Source: Bacteroidales bacterium
GTDB taxonomy: Bacteria; Bacteroidota; Bacteroidia; Bacteroidales; WCHB1-69
Length of the DNA: 6,693 bases
Assembly (NCBI GenBank): GCA_031273515.1
Contig: JAISRU010000206.1
Coordinates: 1 to 6,693, forward strand
Direction of reading: 5' to 3'
Part shown: positions 1 through 5,452 of the stretch, piece after piece
How positions within the stretch are numbered: the stretch's first letter is position 1
How the letters are laid out: each line of letters opens with the position of its first letter
Made by a program: the position numbers and the translations under genes
Notes under the pieces: generated by a model
What the model saw: only the letters and a program-made list of their open reading frames with translations
What the model was told of the DNA's origin: nothing
The model's database searches: none

Positions 1-898
1 TTTTTTGTCCTTTGAAGGCGCCTTTTCCGTGAATGATGAGCGTAGCGGTACCGATAGCGTTGTTGTTCTTGTAGGACAGTTCATAGTCAACAGTAAAGAC
101 CAATTTTTTGCCTTCGGACATCACGTCAGGCAAGACAATGACAGGTTCTCCGCCGTAGAACATGTCGGGAATAGACGCCACCACCGCATGAGCAATATCC
201 GTTTTAGCGTGCTTGTGCGTATGCTCGTTGAAATAAAGTACCTCCTTGTTGAGTTCAGCGACAAAAGCCTCGACAGTGGGGTTATTGTTGAGGAGTTCAT
301 AAGCGTCTATTTGTTCTACGATCAGTCGATAGATGGCTTCAATCTGCTTACGCACCTCTCTGAGTCGTTGCTGCGGACGGTTAGCATACTCGGTGTTTCT
401 GTTAACGAAGAGTTGCTCGAACTCGTTTTGCGCATCGTCAAGTTCTCTGACCCAAGCGTTGATACCGACTATATTGACCTGCTCGGCGTAGGTAGACCCG
501 AAGTCAGCGATAAGAATTTTGACCGCCGCCGGCTCTTCTTCGTAAGATTTTTTCTCAATATCTCCGTTAAAAGATTTCATCCTGCGTTCAAGACTTTGAG
601 CCGCTTTGACAACCTCCGGGTCGAAATGATGCAGTGCAGATTTGATAGCAGCATTGATACCCACGATGTCTCGGTCGACTCGTCGGTCGGCTTCGGCAAG
701 TTTGTTGGTGTATTCGCTTGCCCTGACTGCGTCCACTAACTGCCCCTCGATAGTAAGCAGTTCGTAGAACTGCGGCAGGAGGTTGGCAACAATAGTCGCT
801 ACCGAAGGATAGCGATCAAAAAGTTTCTGCACTAAAAGTAGAAACTGATATTGCGCTTCATTGCGCAAATAACTAAAGATAATTTTTGTAATTTTCAT
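1..898 (-). CDS. DUF6261 family protein with C-terminal beta-rich repeat module (3' end outside window)
   Basis: The minus strand is open from an ATG at 898 to the left edge, giving 299 visible residues with no stop. The N-terminus (MKITKIIFSYLRNEAQYQF) and the helical body to about residue 225 (ALHHFDPE, INAWVREL, EVRKQIEAIYRLIVEQIDA) match my memory of DUF6261, a Bacteroidetes family of unknown function. From about residue 240 the character changes to beta-strand: YGGEPV (248-253), DYELSYKNNN (271-280) and GTATLIIHGKGAF (283-295). That pattern resembles the 'DYTVSYKNN..GTATVTITGKGNY' repeats of bacterial surface proteins. No signal peptide is visible at this N-terminus. The gene looks more GC-rich than its neighbours and sits behind a repeat-bearing leader. 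The start is chosen because it begins exactly at the family's N-terminal motif. The family call is fairly sure; the function is unknown. Confidence 0.8.
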   Translation of the reverse strand, partial: MKITKIIFSYLRNEAQYQFLLLVQKLFDRYPSVATIVANLLPQFYELLTIEGQLVDAVRASEYTNKLAEADRRVDRDIVGINAAIKSALHHFDPEVVKAAQSLERRMKSFNGDIEKKSYEEEPAAVKILIADFGSTYAEQVNIVGINAWVRELDDAQNEFEQLFVNRNTEYANRPQQRLREVRKQIEAIYRLIVEQIDAYELLNNNPTVEAFVAELNKEVLYFNEHTHKHAKTDIAHAVVASIPDMFYGGEPVIVLPDVMSEGKKLVFTVDYELSYKNNNAIGTATLIIHGKGAFKGQK

Positions 899-950
899 TT
901 TGGTATGATTTTAAAATTAAACATTCGATATAAAAAGACAGTTTTTCGCA

Positions 951-1196
951 AGCAATCCGACAGCTCGGAAAGCGTCCCGAAGTCTCTGGGAAGCAATCCG
1001 ACAGCTCGGAAAGCGTCCTGAAGTCTCCGGGAAGCAATCCGACGGCTCGGAAAGCGTCCTGAAGTCTCCGGGAAGAAATCCGACGGCTCGGAAAGCGTCC
1101 TGAAGTCTCCGGAAAGAAATCCGACAGCTCGGAAAGCGTCCTGAAGTCTCCGGAAAGAAATCCGACGGCTCGGAAAGCGTCCTGAAGTCTCCGGAA
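951..1196. repeat. Six tandem 41-bp repeats upstream of the DUF6261 gene
   Basis: Units start at 951, 992, 1033, 1074, 1115 and 1156, with exact 41-bp spacing and no spacers. Units 4 and 6 are identical. Units 1-3 begin agc and end ggga; units 4-6 begin aga and end ggaa; unit 1, nearest the gene, is the most diverged. Every unit carries the inverted repeat TCCGA-N4-TCGGA, and the A/G difference between units falls in the 4-nt loop, so the stem is kept. Because 41 is not a multiple of three, the minus strand reads as PETSGRFPS-like peptides in shifting frames. That is most likely a by-product of the DNA repeat, not a protein. A partial seventh copy fades out after 1197. Confidence 0.95.
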
Positions 1197-1201
1197 AGAA
1201 A

Positions 1202-1241
1202 ATGCGTAAATTGCTGATTATCAGCGCATAATGGGGGGGGG
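1202..1241. other. Hairpin and nine-G homopolymer beside the 41-bp array
   Basis: GCTGA-TTA-TCAGC (within 1212-1224) forms a short hairpin, flanked by ATGC and GCAT that could extend it imperfectly. It is followed by an uninterrupted run of nine G (1233-1241). The tract lies in the predicted leader of the DUF6261 gene, where it reads as C9. Homopolymers of this length are prone to length change, but no role is shown by the sequence. Confidence 0.5.
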
Positions 1242-1422
1242 TAAAACATAGTTCTAAAAGCAAAGAAAGTTCCGCCAAGACGGTTTCCTGAAAAGAAACT
1301 CGTCCACCCGCAAGGCGAAAAACCTTTGTCCATCGTGTGTGCCGGAAAAAAATCTTTTATCTGTATTGCTATCATAAACAACTTTTTTTTACTCTGAATT
1401 GTATAGTATAATTCAATTGCCG

Positions 1423-1454
1423 CAAATGTACAACATTTTTTTTGAATATCCAAC
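1423..1454 (-). promoter_or_regulatory. Bacteroidetes-type promoter reading toward the 41-bp array and DUF6261 gene
   Basis: On the minus strand, TACATTTG (1430-1423) fits the Bacteroidetes -7 consensus TAnnTTTG exactly and is followed by C. Twenty bases upstream is GTTG (1454-1451), a three-of-four match to the -33 element TTTG. Transcription would start near 1416 and give a leader of roughly 500 nt that includes the array. No better promoter is visible between 899 and 950. The consensus is established knowledge; use of this site is inferred. Confidence 0.55.
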
Positions 1455-1467
1455 ACCATCTGCAAAA

Positions 1468-1499
1468 AAAGTTATCAACAAGGGATTGTTCATAACTTT
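1468..1499 (-). terminator. Rho-independent-type terminator reading leftward (minus strand)
   Basis: The minus strand reads AAAGTTAT-g-AACAA, loop TCCC, TTGTT-g-ATAACTTT, followed by further T residues (seven in a row in all). That is a 13-bp stem with one G-G mismatch and a T tract. It would stop minus-strand transcripts coming from tgt about 310 nt after its stop codon. It lies just upstream of the promoter for the next unit, which supports a boundary role. The stem is AT-rich, so its efficiency is uncertain. Confidence 0.5.
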
Positions 1500-1512
1500 C
1501 CTTTCTTTCTCC

Positions 1513-1718
1513 CCCAATCGCTGCGCTTCATTGGGTGGTTATTCATATTAAACTCCTTCGGTGTTACTTTTCTATTCACTTGATCCATCTCTATTCCTTT
1601 AATCATGTTAATCACAATGACAAGGGGATTAATCCCCTTGTTAATGGCTGCATACCTGACGGCATGCAGTGTTGGTTTATTATTGTCTATTCTACCAAGC
1701 GTCCATTCCTATGGAATG
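1513..1718. repeat. Cluster of five palindromes, probable interspersed Bacteroidetes repeat mosaic
   Basis: The gap between the DUF6261 promoter and tgt holds no credible gene but five hairpins. They are: CCCAAT/ATTGGG around an 11-nt loop (1513-1535); AACTCC-TTC-GGTGTT with one mismatch (1551-1565); a perfect 22-bp palindrome centred on GGGGATTAATCCCC (1620-1641); CTGCAT/ATGCAG (1648-1669); and CATTCC-TAT-GGAATG followed by TATTTTT (1704-1718). The density and order suggest a mobile or amplified palindromic repeat of the REP/BIME kind. I recall similar hairpin strings between genes in other Bacteroidales, but cannot confirm that here. The last hairpin plus T-rich tail could also act as a weak plus-strand terminator. 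Confidence 0.6.
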
Positions 1719-1724
1719 TATTTT

Positions 1725-1749
1725 TCTGCGTAACTCTGCAGTATTCTGC
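1725..1749. repeat. Short 10-bp-period repeat (TCTGC x3)
   Basis: TCTGC begins at 1725, 1735 and 1745, exactly 10 bp apart, with related bases between the copies. It lies just beyond the palindrome cluster. Its style resembles the 8- and 9-bp-period arrays at 5125-5299. Confidence 0.5.
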
Positions 1750-1809
1750 GGGAAACAATACTCGTCGCTTGCGCTCTTGTCCACTACTAAATCACAGTTC
1801 AAGACAATA

Positions 1810-2940
1810 TCACAGTCTGGTAGAGACTTTTTGTACCATTTCATTTTTCCAGCAGCTAAAATCTCCTGCGGTAATGTGTCTTTGGGCTTCTTTGACTAAC
1901 CATAAATAAAAATGCAGATTGTGCAAACTGCCAATCATAGACCCCAACATCTCTTCGTTGATAAACAAATGACGAAGATAAGCTTTGGAATATTCTCTAT
2001 CGGCAAACAAATCACTCTGATCATCAATGGGAGAAAAATCATGTTTCCATTTTTCATTTCGCATATTCATGATTCCGTTTCGAGTAAAGAGGACGGCATT
2101 TCGTCCATTGCGGGTAGGCATCACACAATCGAACATATCCACTCCCAAAGCAATGCATTCCAAGATATTGGCAGGCGTCCCGACTCCCATCAGGTAGCGG
2201 GGCTTTTCTTTTGGAAGAATATTGCAACACAGCGCTGTAATTTCGTACATCATTTCTGTGGGTTCTCCTACGGAAACGCCTCCGACAGCATTACCGTCGA
2301 GGTCGAGCGAAGCCGCAAACTCCGCCGACTGACAACGCAAATCAGGATAAATACTTCCCTGCACAATAGGAAATAAAGACTGATATCTACCATACAAAGG
2401 CGCCGTTTCCTGCCATTGATTATAACAACGAACAAGCCATCGATGTGTCCGTTCCATGGAGGTCTGAGCATATTCTTTGGTTGTCGGATAGGGAGTACAT
2501 TCATCGAATGCCATCATGATATCCGAACCGATTATTCGTTGTATATCAATTACATTCTCCGGATTGAACTGATGAACAGATCCATCGATATGCGAAGAAA
2601 AACGAACTCCGTCTTCTGTGATTTTTCGTCGGTGATTTAGCGAAAACACCTGAAATCCGCCGCTGTCGGTCAGAATGGGTTTTGTCCATCCGTTGAATGA
2701 ATGCAAACCTCCTGCTCCTGCTATCACGCTCATCCCCGGACGAAGATAAAGATGATAGGTGTTTCCAAGAATGATTTCCGCTTTTATATCTTCCTGTAAT
2801 TCACGAAAATGTACGCCCTTAACGCTCCCTACCGTACCTACAGGCATAAAGATAGGCGTAGTAACTTTTCCCGATTCGGTATGCAGTTCTCCGCAACGGG
2901 CATTGGATTTGGAATCAATGTTCAAAATTGTAAACTTCAT
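1810..2940 (-). CDS. tgt: Queuine/preQ1 tRNA-ribosyltransferase (tRNA-guanine transglycosylase), 376 aa
   Basis: This enzyme swaps guanine-34 for preQ1 in GUN-anticodon tRNAs (Asp, Asn, His, Tyr), a cytosolic step of queuosine synthesis. The match is full length: TPIFMPVGTVGSVKG (28-42), ILGNTYHLYLRPG (57-69), TDSGGFQVFS (91-100) with the general base Asp92, FDEC (145-148), QG.IYPDLR (194-202), GGVSVGE (220-226) and MFDCVMPTRNGR (269-280) with the likely nucleophile Asp271. The start at 2940 is preferred over an in-frame ATG at 3015 because the family motif begins there and the promoter lies between the two. The zinc-site region is odd: where the C-X-C-X2-C-X25-H motif belongs there are Ser309, Leu311 and Asp314, and only His340 remains. 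The gene appears monocistronic. Confidence 0.97.
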   Translation of the reverse strand: MKFTILNIDSKSNARCGELHTESGKVTTPIFMPVGTVGSVKGVHFRELQEDIKAEIILGNTYHLYLRPGMSVIAGAGGLHSFNGWTKPILTDSGGFQVFSLNHRRKITEDGVRFSSHIDGSVHQFNPENVIDIQRIIGSDIMMAFDECTPYPTTKEYAQTSMERTHRWLVRCYNQWQETAPLYGRYQSLFPIVQGSIYPDLRCQSAEFAASLDLDGNAVGGVSVGEPTEMMYEITALCCNILPKEKPRYLMGVGTPANILECIALGVDMFDCVMPTRNGRNAVLFTRNGIMNMRNEKWKHDFSPIDDQSDLFADREYSKAYLRHLFINEEMLGSMIGSLHNLHFYLWLVKEAQRHITAGDFSCWKNEMVQKVSTRL

Positions 2941-2958
2941 GTTGCTTGTAACTTTTGG

Positions 2959-2966
2959 CAAAAGTA
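2959..2966 (-). promoter_or_regulatory. -7 element of the tgt promoter
   Basis: TACTTTTG on the minus strand matches TAnnTTTG exactly and is followed by C. It lies 18 bp from the tgt ATG, implying a leader of only about 10-15 nt. No TTTG stands at the usual -33 distance; the nearest is only 12 bp away. The site overlaps a 15-bp palindrome, ACTTTTG-G-CAAAAGT (2951-2965), which could be an operator or chance. Confidence 0.45.
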
Positions 2967-3435
2967 ATGCTTTATTTTCAAACTGTCCTTGTTTTGCGCT
3001 TAATTTTATGAACAATTTTTTTAACTCTCAAAAACAGCTTCAAATCACATACTGACAGAGGAAAACACTAAATAAATCTACCATACAGCAGGATGTTTTA
3101 CAGGATTGTTCATTCAGAGAACTGCTTTTCCCTGACTGTTTTTTGCACATTTTGTCTTTCATAAATCCTGAATTCAGCGAATAAATGTAAGTTTCTGACA
3201 ACGTTCTTATGTTTCTTTACGCTTCTTTTCTTTCTGTTTGCTTTTGCGATTCATCTAATCAGTTTCCCTGTTATATTGCATGGGATAAGATCAACTTCTT
3301 GATGGATTGTTTTTGTCGCATCGTGCAATAAATTAAAGAAAATACAGTTAATACAGCATATCGTATTGGTTGATGTGTTTTTTATGTTTTTTATATCATT
3401 TGTAAAAGAGATATTACCGTTTCAAAAACAAAACA
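2967..3435. other. Gene-free intergenic region between tgt and the sigma factor gene
   Basis: I see no credible gene or tRNA here. The sequence is AT-rich with no long open frame of protein-like composition. The one structure is a nested inverted repeat: TATTGCA (3274-3280) pairs with TGCAATA (3324-3330), enclosing ATCAA-CTTC-TTGAT (3290-3303). A direct ATACAG pair (3342 and 3351) lies beyond it. These could belong to the control region of the sigma factor gene, but nothing proves it. Confidence 0.4.
3394..3402 (+). promoter_or_regulatory. Candidate -7 element for the sigma factor gene
   Basis: TATCATTTG resembles TAnnTTTG but has one extra base in the spacer. It lies 33 bp before the ATG at 3436. 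No TTTG stands clearly at the -33 position. This is weak support only. Confidence 0.25.
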
Positions 3436-4044
3436 ATGGAAGCAAAATTAAAAGAATCGTTTACGTCTAAAGCCCGTCGGGATTGCGGATTGGTACGTGA
3501 AGCTGTTGAATCGGGCAGTCAGCGTGCGTATGCCGAATTGATGGAGCATTATAGAGAATCGCTTTACATGTTGATGTTCAAGATGGTAAATAATCCCTAT
3601 GATGCGGAAGATTTAACTATTGAAGCTTTTGGAAAAGCATTTCGTAATTTGTCGCAATATACGTATGAATATGCTTTTAGTACTTGGCTCTTCAAGATAG
3701 CCGCCAATAACTGTGTGGATTTCTTGCGAAAGAAGAAACTGCATCTGTTTGAAATTGACAAATCTTATTTTACCTCAGGAAATGAAGCCCGCTTGTTTGA
3801 ACTGAACGATAGCGGTCCCAATCCTGAGCAACAGTTGTTCGATAAAGAAAAAGCAGCGAAACTTCATAAAGTAGTAGCTACTTTGAAGCCTAAATACCGT
3901 AAGTTGATTGAATTGCGTTATTTTGAAGAAATGTCATACGAAGAAATCTCCAAAGAACTCAATCTTCCTATCGGTACTGTAAAAGGGATGTTGTTTCGGG
4001 CAAGATATATGCTGCAAGCTATCATTAAAGAAGACGATTTGTAA
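3436..4044 (+). CDS. ECF-type RNA polymerase sigma-70 factor, 202 aa
   Basis: This is an alternative sigma factor that would direct RNA polymerase to a specific promoter set. Sigma region 2 spans about 29-101, with DAEDLTIEAFGKAFRNL (56-72) and the DNA-melting and -10-recognition segment FSTWLFKIAANNCVDFLRKK (81-100). A variable linker (about 102-140) leads to region 4 (about 142-195), with the helix-turn-helix MSYEEISKELNLPIGTVKGML (166-186). The length is normal for the group. No FecR-like or other anti-sigma gene lies beside it, and no TonB receptor follows, so it is not a typical FecI-type regulator. The downstream gene, 92 bp away on the same strand, is an envelope lipoprotein that may belong to the same transcript or be a target. 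The family is certain; the regulon is unknown. Confidence 0.95.
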   Translation: MEAKLKESFTSKARRDCGLVREAVESGSQRAYAELMEHYRESLYMLMFKMVNNPYDAEDLTIEAFGKAFRNLSQYTYEYAFSTWLFKIAANNCVDFLRKKKLHLFEIDKSYFTSGNEARLFELNDSGPNPEQQLFDKEKAAKLHKVVATLKPKYRKLIELRYFEEMSYEEISKELNLPIGTVKGMLFRARYMLQAIIKEDDL

Positions 4045-4136
4045 GGATGCAGCACCTTCCAACAGAATTTATTTCGGAAATATTTATTGTAGTATAGTAA
4101 TAATCATTCATTTTCATAAAACGTTATAAAAAAAAG

Positions 4137-5117
4137 ATGAGAAAAACAGGTTTAAAAGTATTGGCAGTGGCAGTTGTATTCACTTCTTGTGTTACCAAAC
4201 AGAAATACACGGAATGTACAACCGATTTATCCGATTGTGAAACAGCAAGAAAAGAACTTGCAACCCAAAAATTAGATTTAGAGAATAAAGTTCTTGAGTT
4301 GGAATCTAATACTCAACAAATGCAGACAAAGCTCAGACAATTGGAGTTGGATACTTCCGGATTGGTTCGTTCAAATCGTGAACTGAATGAGCAATATGCT
4401 GGATTGCAGGCGAATTACGATGATTTATTGCTTTCGTACAAGAACATGAACGTGGGCAATAAAAAAGAAACGGAAGCTATGCTCAATCAGTTACAGGAAG
4501 CGCAGCGCAAATTAGAAGAAAAAGAAAAAGAAACAAAGAGTTTATTGTCCGATCTGGATAAAAAGACTTCGGATCTGGAAGAAAAAAACACAAAACTTCT
4601 TGAATTGCAATCTATTCTTGACAAAAAAGATGCTGATGTGAAACTGTTGAAGAATAAAATCAAAGAAGCATTGGTCGGTTTTGAAGGCAGCGGATTGCAG
4701 GTGACGGAAAAGAATGGAAAAGTCTATGTTTCAATGGAGGAAAAGTTGTTGTTTGCCAGCGGAAAATTCACCTTGGACGCCAAAGGAGAAGCCGCATTAA
4801 AAGAATTGGCAAAGGTCTTGGAAGTTGATACCAATATTAATGTTATGGTGGAAGGACATACGGATAATATTCCGTTTTCTGCAAGTTCTTCCGCACAGAT
4901 TCGTGATAATTGGGATTTGAGTGTGATGCGTGCAACTACCATTGTGAAAACAATCTTGAAATATGGAGATATTGTTCCTGCTCGTTTAGTCGCCTCCGGA
5001 AGAAGTGAATATGTTCCTTTGGATACGGAAGATACCAAAGAAGCACGTGCTAAAAATCGTCGTACAGAGATAATCCTTACGCCAAAATTAGACACTTTGT
5101 TCGAAATTCTGGAATAA
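4137..5117 (+). CDS. OmpA-family peptidoglycan-binding lipoprotein with long coiled coil, 326 aa
   Basis: This is a predicted envelope lipoprotein that ties a membrane to the cell wall. A lipoprotein signal peptide (MRKTGLKVLAVAVVFTSC) puts the lipidated cysteine at Cys18. Residues of about 25-175 are charged and heptad-like (for example QRKLEEKEKETKSLLSDL), indicating a long coiled coil. The OmpA C-terminal domain spans about 190-315, with the strand LLFASGKFTLDAKG (204-217), VEGHTDN (238-244), NWDLSVMRA (258-266) and NRRTEI (307-312), which are hallmark peptidoglycan-binding positions. The start follows an A-rich leader with no Shine-Dalgarno, as is usual in this phylum. It follows the sigma factor by 92 bp with no terminator or clear promoter between, so co-transcription is plausible. 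The partner and exact role are unknown. Confidence 0.93.
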   Translation: MRKTGLKVLAVAVVFTSCVTKQKYTECTTDLSDCETARKELATQKLDLENKVLELESNTQQMQTKLRQLELDTSGLVRSNRELNEQYAGLQANYDDLLLSYKNMNVGNKKETEAMLNQLQEAQRKLEEKEKETKSLLSDLDKKTSDLEEKNTKLLELQSILDKKDADVKLLKNKIKEALVGFEGSGLQVTEKNGKVYVSMEEKLLFASGKFTLDAKGEAALKELAKVLEVDTNINVMVEGHTDNIPFSASSSAQIRDNWDLSVMRATTIVKTILKYGDIVPARLVASGRSEYVPLDTEDTKEARAKNRRTEIILTPKLDTLFEILE

Positions 5118-5124
5118 TTAACGA

Positions 5125-5156
5125 GTAGACAAGTGAACAAGCAGAAAAGCGTAAAA
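5125..5156. repeat. 8-bp-period degenerate repeat, four copies
   Basis: GTAGACAA, GTGAACAA, GCAGAAAA and GCGTAAAA follow one another exactly at 5125, 5133, 5141 and 5149. The array begins 8 bp after the OmpA gene's stop codon and runs into an A-rich tract. Confidence 0.55.
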
Positions 5157-5168
5157 AGAAAAAGAAAA

Positions 5169-5299
5169 ATCTGTATTTATCTGTATAATCTGCATCATCT
5201 GGTGCGCTAATTTATTCGTCCACAGACAATCATGTCCATCAGTTAATCAGATAAATCAGAGTTCAGACAATAATCTTGTCAATCCTTTAATCCTGATTC
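5169..5299. repeat. Approximately 9-bp-period degenerate ATC repeats
   Basis: ATC recurs at 5169, 5179, 5188 and 5197 (each as ATCTG), then at 5238, 5246 and 5255 (each as ATCAG), and then at 5273, 5282 and 5290. Spacing within each group is 8-10 bp. CAGACAAT occurs three times (from 5223, 5264 and about 5299). GACA and TGTC pairs flank short AT-rich loops twice. No protein-like frame is present. It looks like a minisatellite-type intergenic repeat; I recall similar ATCTG/ATCAG strings in other Bacteroidales but cannot verify this. Confidence 0.55.
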
Positions 5300-5338
5300 A
5301 GACAATGGGGAGGCATGGGGGAAGACAATAATCGTCGC

Positions 5339-5372
5339 TTTGCGTAATTTTCAATTATTTTGCTTACTTTTG
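5339..5372 (+). promoter_or_regulatory. Bacteroidetes-type promoter for the split-barrel gene
   Basis: TACTTTTG (5365-5372) matches TAnnTTTG exactly and is followed by CG. A perfect TTTG lies upstream at 5339-5342 with a 22-nt gap, slightly longer than the usual spacing. Transcription would begin near 5380, leaving a leader of about 75 nt with two hairpins before the ATG at 5453. It is one of the two best promoter matches in the window. Confidence 0.65.
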
Positions 5373-5382
5373 CGGTCAGAAT

Positions 5383-5417
5383 CAGTCGTCGTGATACGAC
5401 TGTCGGCGTCAAAGCCG
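5383..5417 (+). promoter_or_regulatory. Twin stem-loops in the 5' leader of the split-barrel gene
   Basis: CAGTCGT (5383-5389) and ACGACTG (5396-5402) form a perfect 7-bp stem with a 6-nt loop. One base later, CGGC (5404-5407) and GCCG (5414-5417) form a second stem, also with a 6-nt loop. Both lie at the very start of the predicted transcript. They do not fit an FMN riboswitch and no T tract follows, so mRNA stabilisation or protein binding is more likely than termination. Confidence 0.4.
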
Positions 5418-5452
5418 CAATCGGTTGTTTAAAATAATAAGATCAAACAGTT

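Noticed and set aside
5..739. A long open frame of 244 codons on the plus strand
   Set aside because: It lies wholly antisense to the DUF6261 gene, whose minus-strand frame matches a known family from its first residues. The plus-strand peptide resembles nothing and starts at the window edge.
951..1196. CRISPR array
   Set aside because: The repeats are directly abutting with no unique spacers, and no cas gene is present.
917..1465. Minus-strand open frames through the 41-bp array encoding FPETSGRFPS-type repeats
   Set aside because: The repeat length of 41 is not a multiple of three and the unit has no stop in this strand, so open frames arise automatically. Their starts are TTG, the longest begins upstream of the predicted transcription start, and the non-repeat part is not protein-like.
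1535..1909. Plus-strand open frame of 124 codons
   Set aside because: It runs through the palindrome cluster and into the antisense of tgt. The composition fits translated repeat DNA and there is no promoter.
2941..3015. An upstream in-frame start adding 25 residues to Tgt
   Set aside because: The family N-terminus begins at MKFTILNIDS (2940), and the -7 element at 2959-2966 would lie inside the extended gene.
4724..5140. Minus-strand open frame of 138 codons
   Set aside because: It is antisense to the well-supported OmpA domain and has no recognisable features.
5380..5452. FMN riboswitch before the split-barrel gene
   Set aside because: The leader is only about 75 nt and has two simple hairpins. 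The multi-helix junction and conserved sequences of the RFN element are absent.
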